Shown: positions 8,438 through 16,543, counted from the stretch's first letter. The stretch: 64,000 nucleotides of DNA from Cellulomonas sp. KRMCY2 (GCF_000526515.1 NZ_JAGF01000001.1:2294001-2358000), one strand, 5' to 3'. Translations and numbers: made by a program. Notes: a model not told the origin generated them from the sequence alone.

Positions 8438-9723
8438 GCCGGCCGGTCGTCGTCGGGCCGGCTGTCGTCGTCAGGCCGGTGGTCGTCGTGAGGCTCGCCG
8501 CTCGTCCCGTCGTCGAGCCCGTCGTCAGGCACCACGTCGTCACGAATGGCGTCGGCCGGCGCCGCGTCGTCAGGCATCTCGTCGTCCGGCACCGCGTCAT
8601 CGGGCGCCACGTCGGCCGGAGCCACATCGTCAGGCGCCGCATCGTCGGGCGCCGCATCGTCGGGCGCCGCGTCGTTCGACACCTCGTCGTCCGACACCTC
8701 GTCGTCATCGCCGACGTGATCGACGCCGTCCTCGCGCACGTCGTCGTCGCGCCCGAGGACCGAGCCCCACCGGCCGGTCGTCCTTCGCGCGGCGACGGGG
8801 GCCGGGGCGGGCGGCGCGGTGTGCCCGTCGAGCTCGACGAGCATCGCCGTCGCGTCGTCGATGATCGCGGCGTCGTCCGCCCGGACGCCGTGCAGCAGCC
8901 ACCGCGCGAGGGCGAGCTCACCGGCGAGCAGCGCCCGGTCCGCCAGGTGCCGGTCGGTCAGCTCGGTGCGCCGCAGGTTGTAGGCCTCGAGGATCGGGTC
9001 CACGGCCTCGTGCGGGGCCGCGACGAGCAGCCAGGCGAGATCGTCCGCGGGGTCGGCCACCTTGGCCTCCGACCAGCCGAGGATCCCGGTCGGCGCCGTG
9101 CGCGAGCAGAGCACGTGGTCGGTCGAGAGGTCCCCGTGCACGACAGTCGGCTGGAAGCGCCACAGGGCGACGTCCTCGAGCGCGTGCTCCCACCGACGCA
9201 GCAGCGTGGCGGGCACGTGCCCGGTCCGCGCGGCCTCGTCGACCTCGGACAACCGTCGCCGGCGGTAGGCCTCGGCCTCGTAGACCGGCAGCCCGGCGTC
9301 CTCGATCGTGGCGTGGGGCAGCTCGTGCAGTGCGGCGATGGCCCGGCCGACCGCCGCCGCGAGCCCCGGTCCCGGTCCGAGCAGCTCGAGCTGGAGCGGG
9401 TGTCCGGGCAGCTGCCGGTGGACGACGGCACGGCCCCCCTCCGGCAGGTGGGCGAACCCGGCGGCCCGGGGGACGTCGAAGGGCAGCCGTCCGGCGTCGA
9501 CATGCACGGCCAGTGCCGCGAGCAGGGCGACCTCGGCCTCGAGGGCAGCCCCCGCTGTGGCATCCTGCGGCGCCTGGACGACCCAGCGCCCGCCGGCGGC
9601 ATCGACCACGATCGCGGTGTCCACCCCCACGCCGGAGTGGGTGGGCCGTCGTACGTCGTAGGCGTCGAGGCCGGTGACGGCGACGGTCGCGAGCGCTGCC
9701 AGGGCGAGCGGTGAACGGGGCAC
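8425..9723 (-). CDS. Aminoglycoside/choline-kinase-like phosphotransferase with acidic repeat tail
   Basis: The protein has 432 residues, starting at the GTG at 9723 (MPRSPLALAALATVAVTGLDAYDV). About 310 residues form an APH-type kinase fold: the nucleotide region with QAPQDATAGAALEAEVALLA, the catalytic HGDLSTDHVL (about residue 200), and a downstream DDLAWL that should bind metal. The known APH family phosphorylates small molecules such as aminoglycosides, macrolides, choline or homoserine; nothing here fixes the substrate. The last 120 residues are an unusual tail made of D, A, P and V with repeated PDDAA-like pentapeptides, probably disordered. The gene is convergent with adnB (13-base overlap) and divergent from nudC. 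A phosphotransferase at this place is common in relatives, so the kinase core is backbone; the tail is the variable part. Confidence 0.8.
   Translation of the reverse strand: MPRSPLALAALATVAVTGLDAYDVRRPTHSGVGVDTAIVVDAAGGRWVVQAPQDATAGAALEAEVALLAALAVHVDAGRLPFDVPRAAGFAHLPEGGRAVVHRQLPGHPLQLELLGPGPGLAAAVGRAIAALHELPHATIEDAGLPVYEAEAYRRRRLSEVDEAARTGHVPATLLRRWEHALEDVALWRFQPTVVHGDLSTDHVLCSRTAPTGILGWSEAKVADPADDLAWLLVAAPHEAVDPILEAYNLRRTELTDRHLADRALLAGELALARWLLHGVRADDAAIIDDATAMLVELDGHTAPPAPAPVAARRTTGRWGSVLGRDDDVREDGVDHVGDDDEVSDDEVSNDAAPDDAAPDDAAPDDVAPADVAPDDAVPDDEMPDDAAPADAIRDDVVPDDGLDDGTSGEPHDDHRPDDDSRPDDDRPAQVR
8551..8700 (-). repeat. Ten tandem 15-bp units encoding the acidic tail of the phosphotransferase
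   Basis: Ten consecutive 15-base units of the pattern GTCGTCxGGCGCCGC (plus strand) encode pentapeptides such as PDDAA, PDDVA and SDDEV on the minus strand. The three central units are almost identical, which suggests recent slippage or duplication. Confidence 0.9.
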
Positions 9724-9871
9724 GGGGCAACGGTAGGCGCCCACGCGCGGGACGGACGCGACGACGGCCGGGCGTGTCCGGTTTCCGCTGGCCTCCCGCG
9801 TCCCGGCCGCCGTGCGACGACGGCCGACGAGCCGGCGCACGCGACCCCGACGGCGCCGTACCGTTGCGCTC

Positions 9872-10933
9872 GTGGACTGGACCCGGCTACCGCTCGCCCG
9901 CGCCTCCGTCGATCGCGCGGCGCACCGACGTGGCGAGCCCGACCTGCTGGACCGCGCCTGGGCGGACCCCCGGACCGCCGTGCTGTTGATCGCCGGTGGG
10001 CGCCTGCTCACCCGGGTCACCGACCTCGGCGGTCCGGCGCTCGACCTTCAGACCACTGCCGAGGTCGAGGGTCTGCGCACGCCGGACTCGCTGGTTCTCT
10101 TCCTCGGCCAGGACGCGCTCCTCGGCCAGGACGCGCTCCCCGGGCCGGACGCGATCCTCGGCGCGGACCTGCTCCTCGGGCCGGGTGCGCCGGCCGGGGA
10201 GCACGACGGAGGTACCCGGTACCTTGCGCTCGTCCTGCCGGATCCGCCCGAACCCGGCGGCGTGGACCTCGAGGGCGTCGAGCCGCACGGTGTCGCGGAG
10301 CTCTTCGACGGTGCGACCTGGTCGACCCTGCGTGATGTCGGCCACGCCCTGCCCGACCGTGACGCGGGGCTGGCCACGGCCGCGATCGGGCTCGCGGCGT
10401 GGCACGAGCGGCACCCGCGGTGCCCCCGCTGCGGTGCGCCGACGCTGCCGGCCGAGGCCGGCTGGACCCGTCGGTGCACCGTCGACGGCAGCGACCACTA
10501 CCCGCGGACCGACCCCGCGGTGATCATGGCCGTGCTCGACGACGCCGACCGGATCCTGCTCGGCCACGCGGCGCACTGGCCGGAGCGGCGGTTCTCGACC
10601 CTCGCGGGGTACGTCGAGCCGGGGGAGTCCCTCGAGGGTGCGGTGCGCCGTGAGGTGGCCGAGGAGTCCGGCGTCGTCATCGGCGGCGTCTCGTACCGGG
10701 GCAGCCAGCCATGGCCGTTCCCCGCCTCGCTGATGCTCGCCTTCGTCGCGCACGCCCGGACGACGGACGTCGTGGTCGACGGCGTCGAGCTCACCGCGGC
10801 CCGGTGGTTCACCAGGGCCGAGCTCGCGCAGGCGGTCGCCGACGGCACGGTCCTGCTACCGATGCGGACGTCGGTCGCACTCACCCTGATCGAGGACTGG
10901 TTCGGCGGACCCGTGGGTGGGAGCTGGGCCTGA
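9872..10933 (+). CDS. nudC: NudC, NAD(H) diphosphatase / RNA deNADding Nudix hydrolase
   Basis: The protein has 353 residues and starts at GTG. Family knowledge: NudC hydrolyses NADH and NAD to NMN and AMP, and removes NAD caps from RNA 5' ends. The diagnostic parts are present: a zinc ribbon beginning CPRCGAP near residue 183 with a further cysteine at RRC near 201; the Nudix box GYVEPGESLEGAVRREVAEE near 246-269; and the NudC signature SQPWPFPAS near 277. The N-terminal half is less conserved and holds an 18-base repeat array encoding LGQDAL-type hexapeptides (residues about 78-107). In-frame ATG/GTG starts further upstream would only add an arginine-rich stretch. The next gene is convergent, with 4 bases between the stop codons. 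Confidence 0.92.
   Translation: MDWTRLPLARASVDRAAHRRGEPDLLDRAWADPRTAVLLIAGGRLLTRVTDLGGPALDLQTTAEVEGLRTPDSLVLFLGQDALLGQDALPGPDAILGADLLLGPGAPAGEHDGGTRYLALVLPDPPEPGGVDLEGVEPHGVAELFDGATWSTLRDVGHALPDRDAGLATAAIGLAAWHERHPRCPRCGAPTLPAEAGWTRRCTVDGSDHYPRTDPAVIMAVLDDADRILLGHAAHWPERRFSTLAGYVEPGESLEGAVRREVAEESGVVIGGVSYRGSQPWPFPASLMLAFVAHARTTDVVVDGVELTAARWFTRAELAQAVADGTVLLPMRTSVALTLIEDWFGGPVGGSWA
10103..10192 (+). repeat. Five tandem 18-bp units inside nudC
   Basis: The first two 18-base units are identical (CTCGGCCAGGACGCGCTC) and the next three are degenerate. They encode a Leu-Gly-x-Asp-Ala-Leu hexapeptide series in the N-terminal domain. Confidence 0.85.
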
Positions 10934-10937
10934 CCGG

Positions 10938-11201
10938 TCAGCCGAGCCGTCGCTGGACCTCGGCGAGTGACGGGTTGGTCGCGGCCGAACCGTCCGGGAA
11001 GACGAGGGTCGGCACCGTCTGGTTGCCACCGTTGACCCGCTCGACGTACGCCGAGGCGTCGGGGTGCTGCTCGATGTCGACCTCGGCGAAGACGACGCCG
11101 GCAGTCGTCATCTGCGACTTGAGCCTCGAGCAGTAGCCGCACCATGCCGTCGTGAAGATCGTCACGGTACCGGCGGGGGGCAGTGCGGTGGCGTCGATCA
11201 T
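10938..11201 (-). CDS. mrx1: Mycoredoxin / glutaredoxin-like thiol oxidoreductase
   Basis: This 87-residue thioredoxin-fold protein carries WCGYC near residue 21, the active-site motif of mycoredoxin, and the conserved TVPTLVF cis-proline strand near 60. Mycoredoxins reduce mycothiol-mixed disulfides in the cytoplasm of actinobacteria. The DIEQHPDASAYVERVNGGN segment is the standard helix before the cis-proline. I prefer the ATG at 11201 because GAGGA lies just upstream; a GTG at 11213 would add MRTS. The gene is divergent from uvrD2, with about 140 bases between them, and convergent with nudC. The nudC-mrx-uvrD2 order matches other actinobacteria. Confidence 0.92.
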   Translation of the reverse strand: MIDATALPPAGTVTIFTTAWCGYCSRLKSQMTTAGVVFAEVDIEQHPDASAYVERVNGGNQTVPTLVFPDGSAATNPSLAEVQRRLG

Positions 11202-11341
11202 CGAGGTCCTCACGTCGGTTCCGGTGTCGTGGACCTAACGGTGCGCGCACCCGGATGCTTCCCGTCACGTCGGTCCACATCGGTGGTGGACCCGCTCGGA
11301 GGTGTCGGCCGTGTTGGCGGTGCCTGACACACTCGGTGCTG

Positions 11342-13369
11342 ATGTCTGCCGACGAGCTCCTCGAAGCCCTTGACCCCGACCAGCGTGCGGTCGCCCTCGC
11401 ACTGACCGGGCCCGTGTGCGTCCTCGCCGGTGCCGGGACGGGCAAGACCCGCGCGATCACGCACCGGATCGCCTACGGGGTGCAGACCGGGACCTACGCG
11501 CCGACGAGCGTGCTCGCGGTCACCTTCACCGCGCGTGCCGCGGGCGAGATGCGGACCCGTCTGCGCGAGCTCGGCGTCGTCGGTGTCCAGGCGCGCACCT
11601 TCCACGCGGCGGCCCTGCGCCAGCTGTCGTTCTTCTGGCCCCAGGTGGTCGGCGGAGCACCGCCGCGCATCCTCGACCACAAGGCCCCCGTGGTCGCCGA
11701 GGCCGCGGCGCGGCTCCGGCTCTCGGTCGACCGCCTCAGCATCCGTGACCTCGCCGCCGAGATCGAGTGGTCCAAGGTCAGTCTGGTCACGGCCGACGAC
11801 TACGTGCGGGCGGCGACCGCGACCGACCGTCCGCCGCCGGCCGGCTTCGACCGGGCCGCGGTCGCCCGGCTCATCGCGTCCTACGAGGAGGCCAAGGACG
11901 CGCGTGGCGTGATCGACTTCGAGGACGTCCTGACCATCCTCGGCGCGATGATCGAGAACCGCCGCGACGTCGCCGACGCCGTCCGCTCGCAGTACCGGCG
12001 CTTCGTGGTCGACGAGTACCAGGACGTCTCGCCGGCGCAGCAGTACCTGCTCGACCAGTGGCTCGGCGGTCGCACCGAGCTGTGCGTCGTCGGGGACCCG
12101 AGCCAGACGATCTACTCGTTCACCGGCGCGACGCCGTACCACCTGCTCACCTTCGGCCAGCGGCACCCGGGCGCGACGGTTGTCCGCCTGGTGCGCGACT
12201 ACCGGTCGACCCCGCAGGTCGTCGCGCTGGCCAACCGGCTGATCAGCGGATCCCGGCAGCGTCGTCAGTCGGGTGCGCTCGAGCTCGTCGCGCAGCGTCC
12301 GACCGGTCCCGCCGTCGGCTACACGGCGTACGACGACGACGAGGCGGAGGCTGCCGGGATCGCGGCCCGGATCGCCCGCCTGATCGCCGGTGGCACCTCG
12401 GCTCGGGAGATCGCCGTCCTCTACCGGACCAACGCCCAGTCCGAGGCCTTCGAGCAGGCGCTGGCCGAGGCCGGTATCGGCTACCTCGTGCGTGGGGGCG
12501 AGCGGTTCTTCGGGCGCAAGGAGGTCCGCGACGCCATCGTCCTGCTCCGTGGGGCCGCCCGGTCGATGAACGACGAGCCGATGCCGACGGCCGTGCGTGA
12601 CGTGCTCTCCTCGGCGGGCTGGTCCCAGGAGCCGCCGGCGGCTCGCGGCGCCGTGCGCGAACGCTGGGACTCGCTGCAGGCCCTGGTGGCCCTGGCCGAC
12701 GACCTCGCTGCACGTCCCGTACCCGACCAGGTGGCGTCGGACGTGGGCAGCGGCCGTCAGGCGACCCTCGTCGACCTCGTCGCCGAGCTCGACGAGCGGG
12801 CGTCCGCCCAGCACGCGCCGGCAGTCGACGGGGTGACTCTCGCGTCCCTGCACGCGGCCAAGGGCCTGGAGTGGGATGCCGTGTTCCTCGCCGGTCTGAG
12901 CGAGGGCCTGATGCCGATCTCGCTCGCCGAGACCGACGCCGCCGTGGCCGAGGAGCGACGCCTGCTCTACGTGGGTGTCACCCGCGCCCGTGAGCACCTG
13001 GAGCTGAGCTTCGGGCGGGCGCGCAACCCTGGCGGACGCGCGGGGCGCAAGCGCACCCGCTTCCTCGACGGCATCTGGCCGGAGGGCGAGACCCGGCGTC
13101 GGGCCGGGACGGCCGGCCGGGTCACGGCCGCGCCGTCCCTCGACGACCTCGACCCGGCCCTGCTCGAGGCCCTGCACGAGTGGCGGCGGCAGGTCGCGCT
13201 CGCGCTGGATCGGCCGGCCTGGACCGTCCTGGTCGACGCGGCGCTCGAGGGCATCGCCCAGCTGCGGCCGACGACGGTCGCCGAGCTCGCGCGGGTGCGG
13301 GGGATCGGTCCGATGAAGATCAACCAGTACGGCCCGTCGCTGCTCGCGATCGTCGCCGGCCGGCGCTGA
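11342..13369 (+). CDS. uvrD2: UvrD2-like superfamily 1 DNA helicase with HRDC domain
   Basis: The protein has 675 residues. The SF1A helicase core starts at once: LAGAGTGKTRAITHRIAYGV near residue 31, motif Ia VTFTARAAGEM, DEYQDVS near 224, GDPSQTIYSFTGA, RDYRSTP, LHAAKGLEWDAV and YVGVTRAREHL near 541. Residues 600-675 (LLEALHEWRRQVALAL through GIGPMKINQYGPSLLAIV) form an HRDC domain, as in mycobacterial UvrD2. The tetracysteine zinc region of the mycobacterial enzyme is not seen. The known role is an ATP-dependent 3'-5' DNA helicase for repair. The ATG at 11342 places the Q motif (LDPDQRAVALA) at the right distance; no strong ribosome site is visible. Confidence 0.92.
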   Translation: MSADELLEALDPDQRAVALALTGPVCVLAGAGTGKTRAITHRIAYGVQTGTYAPTSVLAVTFTARAAGEMRTRLRELGVVGVQARTFHAAALRQLSFFWPQVVGGAPPRILDHKAPVVAEAAARLRLSVDRLSIRDLAAEIEWSKVSLVTADDYVRAATATDRPPPAGFDRAAVARLIASYEEAKDARGVIDFEDVLTILGAMIENRRDVADAVRSQYRRFVVDEYQDVSPAQQYLLDQWLGGRTELCVVGDPSQTIYSFTGATPYHLLTFGQRHPGATVVRLVRDYRSTPQVVALANRLISGSRQRRQSGALELVAQRPTGPAVGYTAYDDDEAEAAGIAARIARLIAGGTSAREIAVLYRTNAQSEAFEQALAEAGIGYLVRGGERFFGRKEVRDAIVLLRGAARSMNDEPMPTAVRDVLSSAGWSQEPPAARGAVRERWDSLQALVALADDLAARPVPDQVASDVGSGRQATLVDLVAELDERASAQHAPAVDGVTLASLHAAKGLEWDAVFLAGLSEGLMPISLAETDAAVAEERRLLYVGVTRAREHLELSFGRARNPGGRAGRKRTRFLDGIWPEGETRRRAGTAGRVTAAPSLDDLDPALLEALHEWRRQVALALDRPAWTVLVDAALEGIAQLRPTTVAELARVRGIGPMKINQYGPSLLAIVAGRR

Positions 13370-13435
13370 CCCTCCCGCACCCCGCACGGACCCCTCCCGC
13401 ACCGCGCACGGACCCCTCCCGCACCCCGCACGGAC
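13370..13435 (+). repeat. Three tandem 22-bp units directly after the uvrD2 stop codon
   Basis: Three copies of a 22-base unit (CCCTCCCGCACCCCGCACGG plus AC) begin at the base after the stop codon. Copy two has one change. There is no palindrome, so it is not an obvious terminator. Confidence 0.9.
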
Positions 13436-13488
13436 CCGGACGCCTCGACGATCCAGGACCTGGCAGAAGTTCTCCGAAGTTCTGTCGG

Positions 13489-13526
13489 TTATTCGGTTGT
13501 GTCCTCGCGCTGACCGGGCCTAGGGT
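13489..13526 (+). promoter_or_regulatory. Probable whiB7 promoter with AT-rich WhiB7 element
   Basis: TTGTGT at 13497-13502 and TAGGGT at 13521-13526 are 18 bases apart. The small AT-rich block TTATT sits 3 bases upstream of the -35 hexamer, which is the arrangement described for WhiB7-dependent autoregulated promoters. It lies about 400 bases before the whiB7 start, leaving a long leader. Confidence 0.6.
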
Positions 13527-13593
13527 TCGTGTCGTCCTTGTAGGAGGTCTGGCCGAGAGGCTGGAGCTGAACCGGAAGGGGGTGGGTGATCTG

Positions 13594-13785
13594 ATGAAGA
13601 CCAAGACTCTGGTGCCGTTCGCTGCGAACGCAGCGAGCTTCGTGCCGCGTCCTGCCGCGCCCATCTCCGCCCTTCTTCAGGGGACGGGTGTGCCCGCAGG
13701 CGTTCGCGCCGCATGGCGCCGGCGCGATGCGCGCAGCACCGCCCCCACCGAGCACGACTCCGCACGGGAGGCGTTCCGGGTCTGA
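13594..13785 (+). CDS. Upstream open reading frame in the whiB7 leader
   Basis: This is a 63-codon frame beginning MKTKTLVPFAANAASFVPRP, with GGTGGG 7 bases before the ATG. It lies between the proposed whiB7 promoter and a hairpin resembling an attenuator, with the hairpin starting 20 bases after its stop. In mycobacteria and Streptomyces the whiB7/wblC leader contains a short translated frame whose ribosome stalling under antibiotics prevents termination; the position here fits that role. The protein has no domain I recognise, with many alanines and a basic stretch WRRRDAR. It could act only as a leader peptide. It is not certain that all 63 codons are read. Confidence 0.5.
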   Translation: MKTKTLVPFAANAASFVPRPAAPISALLQGTGVPAGVRAAWRRRDARSTAPTEHDSAREAFRV

Positions 13786-13805
13786 CCGACCAGGAGCCCA
13801 TACCA

Positions 13806-13840
13806 GGCCGCGGAGTCCACTCGGGACCCGCGGCCTTCTT
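13806..13840 (+). terminator. Hairpin with T-rich tail, likely attenuator before whiB7
   Basis: GGCCGCGG (13806-13813) pairs with CCGCGGCC (13828-13835). The stem continues GTCC/GGAC across a bulged A, around a short loop. TTCTT follows. It lies inside the leader, about 90 bases before the whiB7 start, so it would stop transcription before the gene unless anti-terminated. Confidence 0.65.
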
Positions 13841-13928
13841 CATGTCCTCGCCCGTTCGGGCGATCAGCGAAGGCAGCCGGTCCCGGCACCGAATCACCAG
13901 CTGATCACTCCGGACCCAGGAGGACATC

Positions 13929-14285
13929 GTGCGGCTCACGACGCTGCTCGACACGTTGAACCAGGGCGGATCCGGCCCCTGGCCCACCCCGTCCAGCACC
14001 ACCGCCCGGCCCACCGAGGCCGAGACCTTCGACCAGCTGGTCGCCACGCTCATCCCGTGCCGCGAGTACGACGCCGAGCTGTGGTTCGCCGAGTCGACGT
14101 CCGACGTCGAGCTGGCCAAGTCGCTGTGCCACGAGTGCCCGATCCGACAGGGCTGCCTCGAGGGTGCCATCGCCCGCGAGGAGCCGTGGGGCGTCTGGGG
14201 CGGCGAGGTCTTCATCGGTGGCGTCGTCGTCGCGCGCAAGCGCGGTCGCGGGCGTCCCCGCAAGGACGAGTTCTCGGCGGCCTGA
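13929..14285 (+). CDS. whiB7: WhiB7, Fe-S transcription regulator of intrinsic antibiotic resistance
   Basis: The protein has 118 residues and a GTG start with GGAGG 5 bases upstream. Four cluster-binding cysteines are present: C44 in IPCREYD, then C66, C69 and C75 in CHECPIRQGC. They are followed by the WhiB turn EEPWGVWGGE. The C-terminal RGRGRPRK near residues 105-112 is the AT-hook that distinguishes WhiB7 from other WhiB proteins. WhiB7 binds the sigma-A region-4 domain and AT-rich sequence upstream of -35 elements, and switches on drug efflux and ribosome-protection genes. Regulation is likely by its own promoter (13489-13526) plus attenuation in the leader (13594-13840). Its place after uvrD2 is the conserved actinobacterial location. 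Confidence 0.95.
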   Translation: MRLTTLLDTLNQGGSGPWPTPSSTTARPTEAETFDQLVATLIPCREYDAELWFAESTSDVELAKSLCHECPIRQGCLEGAIAREEPWGVWGGEVFIGGVVVARKRGRGRPRKDEFSAA

Positions 14286-14302
14286 CCCCCCACCCGGCGG
14301 GG

Positions 14303-15304
14303 TCAGGCCACCGGGCCTGGCCCGCGGCACCCGCAGTCGGGGTGCGCGGGCCGGGCGACCCGTCGCGGCAGGAGGTCCGGCAGCCGGATCTCGAGCGACG
14401 CGCCCACCACGGCACTGGTCCGCCCGTCCACGTGGGCCAGCACCTGCGCTGCCCCGAGGGCGGCCGCGACCGCCGCCATCGAGGTCTCCTCGCTCGGCCG
14501 CCTCCTCCCGCGGCCGGCGAGCTGGGCGGCGACCACCGCCCACGCCGGGTCGCGACCGGCCCGGTGCAGGTCGGCGCACCGCAGGCAGGCCGAGTGCCCG
14601 GGCACCACCAACGGACCCACGAGCACCGACGCCTCACGCACCACGATCGAGAGGTGCGGGACGTCGTCGTCCATCAGCGTCCGGTACCGCACCGGATCGG
14701 CGACGTCGTGCTCGACGACGACGGCCAGATCGACAGGCTCCCGGCCCGGGCCGGTCGTCCGGACGTTCGGCGCGGCATCGTGCACCACGCGCGCCGCGGC
14801 AGCGGTCCGCTGAGCCCCGATGTCCTGAGCGGTCAGCCCGCCCGCGCCGACGTCGTCCGGGCCCACCAGGCGGTCGTCGTCCAGCTCGACGACGCCGACC
14901 CCGCCGGCGGCGACGATCGCGGCCAGCCCGGTGCCCAGCCGACCGAGCCCGGTGACCCGGACGGTGGCCCGGGCGCGGTACGTCAGCACCGCAGAACCGT
15001 CACCGTCGGCGCTCAGCAGCGACCATGTGGCCGCATCGGCCGACCGGTCGTTCGACGGGCCGTCGATGAGCAGTCGGGCCGCCCGCAGGTGGTCCACCAG
15101 GGTCTCGACCTCGGCGGACGGGACGCCCTGGCGGGCGAGGCCGGCGCGCAGCGCGCGGATCTCCGTCCCGGCCGTGAGCCCGCGCAGCGCCTGTGCGGCG
15201 CACGGGCTGAGGTCCGTGACCGTCGTCGCCCATCGTGGGTCGGTGCCCAGCTGGACCTGCGTCGGGCTTCGCCACAGCACAGCCAGGCCGGGTCGCAGCC
15301 GCAC
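14303..15304 (-). CDS. ThiF/E1-like adenylyltransferase-family protein, TOMM-precursor-binding type
   Basis: The protein has 333 residues, starting at the GTG at 15304 (MRLRPGLAVLWRSPTQVQLG) with GAGGAGG just upstream. The N-terminal 100 residues look like the winged-helix peptide-binding module of E1-like proteins. From about residue 118, VRVTGLGRLGTGLAAIVAAG is a Rossmann glycine loop, followed by GVGVVELDDDRLVGPDDVGAG, as in ThiF and MoeB. A CLRC pair and terminal CGC cysteines suggest a structural zinc. Homologues in actinobacteria are single genes beside whiB7, with no modification cluster around them, and no precursor peptide or cyclodehydratase is seen here. Activity is therefore unknown. 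It converges on whiB7, with 17 bases between the stops. Confidence 0.75.
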   Translation of the reverse strand: MRLRPGLAVLWRSPTQVQLGTDPRWATTVTDLSPCAAQALRGLTAGTEIRALRAGLARQGVPSAEVETLVDHLRAARLLIDGPSNDRSADAATWSLLSADGDGSAVLTYRARATVRVTGLGRLGTGLAAIVAAGGVGVVELDDDRLVGPDDVGAGGLTAQDIGAQRTAAAARVVHDAAPNVRTTGPGREPVDLAVVVEHDVADPVRYRTLMDDDVPHLSIVVREASVLVGPLVVPGHSACLRCADLHRAGRDPAWAVVAAQLAGRGRRRPSEETSMAAVAAALGAAQVLAHVDGRTSAVVGASLEIRLPDLLPRRVARPAHPDCGCRGPGPVA

Positions 15305-15394
15305 CGTGCACCTCCTCGCCCACGTGGCGGGCGCCACCGGGCAAGCCTGGCCGAGACCGGGCCCTGGCGGTCGTTGTCCACAGTGCCCGGTACA

Positions 15395-15426
15395 CGAAAG
15401 GCGGCCCCGTCGGGGGCCGCCTTTCG
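15395..15426 (-). terminator. Perfect 14-bp stem hairpin, likely terminator of the DUF5679 gene
   Basis: CGAAAGGCGGCCCC pairs perfectly with GGGGCCGCCTTTCG around a 4-base loop. It lies between the two minus-strand genes, 18 bases past the DUF5679 stop codon. Confidence 0.8.
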
Positions 15427-15443
15427 AGGTATGACGAGTGAGC

Positions 15444-15599
15444 TCAGGCCTTGCCGAGGATGCGGTTCAGCTTGGTGCCGCACACCGGGCAGATGCCCTT
15501 GGCCATCTTGCGACCGTTGGCCACGACGACGTCGCCCTCGGCCTCACGCTTCTCCTTGCACTTCACGCAGTAGAACTCGCCCTTGTAGGTCTCGGCCAT
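15444..15599 (-). CDS. DUF5679 small zinc-ribbon protein
   Basis: This 51-residue protein begins MAETYKGEFYCVKCKEKRE and has two CxxC pairs: CVKC near residue 11 and CPVC near 37. This is the DUF5679 pattern, common in actinobacteria, also annotated as a small zinc ribbon of unknown role. The high lysine content (KCKEKREAEG, NGRKMAKG) suggests nucleic acid or ribosome contact, which is inference only. The start is taken at the ATG at 15599 because the motif begins there; longer in-frame starts add non-conserved sequence. It has its own terminator at 15395-15426. Confidence 0.85.
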   Translation of the reverse strand: MAETYKGEFYCVKCKEKREAEGDVVVANGRKMAKGICPVCGTKLNRILGKA

Positions 15600-15870
15600 G
15601 AGGTATCTCCGTTCAGAAGGCTTTCGCACCGGACGTGATCGACCCGGCCACCGTCGATGAGCGGCGATCAGGGGTCGATCGTGCTCATCGGTCACCGGAC
15701 AGCGTAGTGCTCAGGCACGGGACTGTCCGTTCGAACGACGCTCGGCGCGCCGTGCGCGACGCCCCGACGGCCGACGGTTCGCGTGCGGCGGGCGTGCTGC
15801 GGCGCGACGCGGACCGCCCGGACGGGACCGATGGCGCACATCTGAGGGTCAGGGCGGCTACCGTGCTGCC

Positions 15871-16527
15871 GTGCACGCGCAGCCAGCAGGAAGGCCGTCG
15901 CTCGAGGTCGCCGTCGCGGCGGCCCTCGGGACGGTCGAGGTGCGCCGCAGCCGACGCCGGGTCCGCACGGTCACCGCGTTCCGTGAGGGCGGCCGGACCG
16001 TCGTCGCGATCCCGGCCCGGTTCACCAGGGCGCAGGAGCGCGAGTGGGTCACGCGGATGGTCACGAAGCTCGCGTCCCAGGATCAGCGCCGCCGGCCGTC
16101 CGACGGCCAGCTCGCCGCCCGTGCTGCCTACCTGTCCACCCGCTACCTCGGCGGCCTGGCGAAGCCGACGAGCGTGAGCTGGTCGTCCAACCAGGGCCGG
16201 CGCTGGGGCTCGTGCACGCCGTCGGACGGGACGATCAGGATCTCCGACCGCGTGCGGGGGATGCCGCGCTGGGTCCTGGACTATGTGCTCCTGCACGAGC
16301 TCGCGCACCTGTTGCGCGGTGGCCACGGGCCGGAGTTCTGGGTCCTGCTCGAGGCGTACCCGCGGACCGACCGGGCCCGGGGCTTCCTCGACGGCCACGC
16401 CTTCGCCTCCGAGCGACCGGCAGACGACGACCTCACGTCGATGGACGACGAGAGCGACCCGTCGGGCGATGAGGGCGACCCATCGGACGACGGTGTCGCT
16501 CAGACCGACGTGGGGCCGCCCGACTGA
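15871..16527 (+). CDS. DUF45 (YgjP-like) zinc metallopeptidase
   Basis: The protein has 218 residues and a GTG start. The fold signatures are VEVRRSRRRVRTVTAF near the N-terminus, WSSNQGRRWGSCTPSDGTIRIS (about 108-129, the strand-turn typical of YgjP/SprT-like proteins) and the zinc site LLHELAHLLRGGH near 141-153, with a downstream EAYPRTDRARGFLDGH. It is predicted to be cytoplasmic. YgjP-type proteins are minimal gluzincins without a settled substrate. The last 45 residues are acidic (DDESDPSGDEGDPSDDG) and probably unstructured, another low-complexity tail in this neighbourhood. It converges on the DUF2342 gene, with a short palindrome (GTCACGGGCCCGTGAC) over the latter's stop. Confidence 0.85.
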   Translation: MHAQPAGRPSLEVAVAAALGTVEVRRSRRRVRTVTAFREGGRTVVAIPARFTRAQEREWVTRMVTKLASQDQRRRPSDGQLAARAAYLSTRYLGGLAKPTSVSWSSNQGRRWGSCTPSDGTIRISDRVRGMPRWVLDYVLLHELAHLLRGGHGPEFWVLLEAYPRTDRARGFLDGHAFASERPADDDLTSMDDESDPSGDEGDPSDDGVAQTDVGPPD

Positions 16528-16543
16528 CCCGGGCCGGCGTCCG

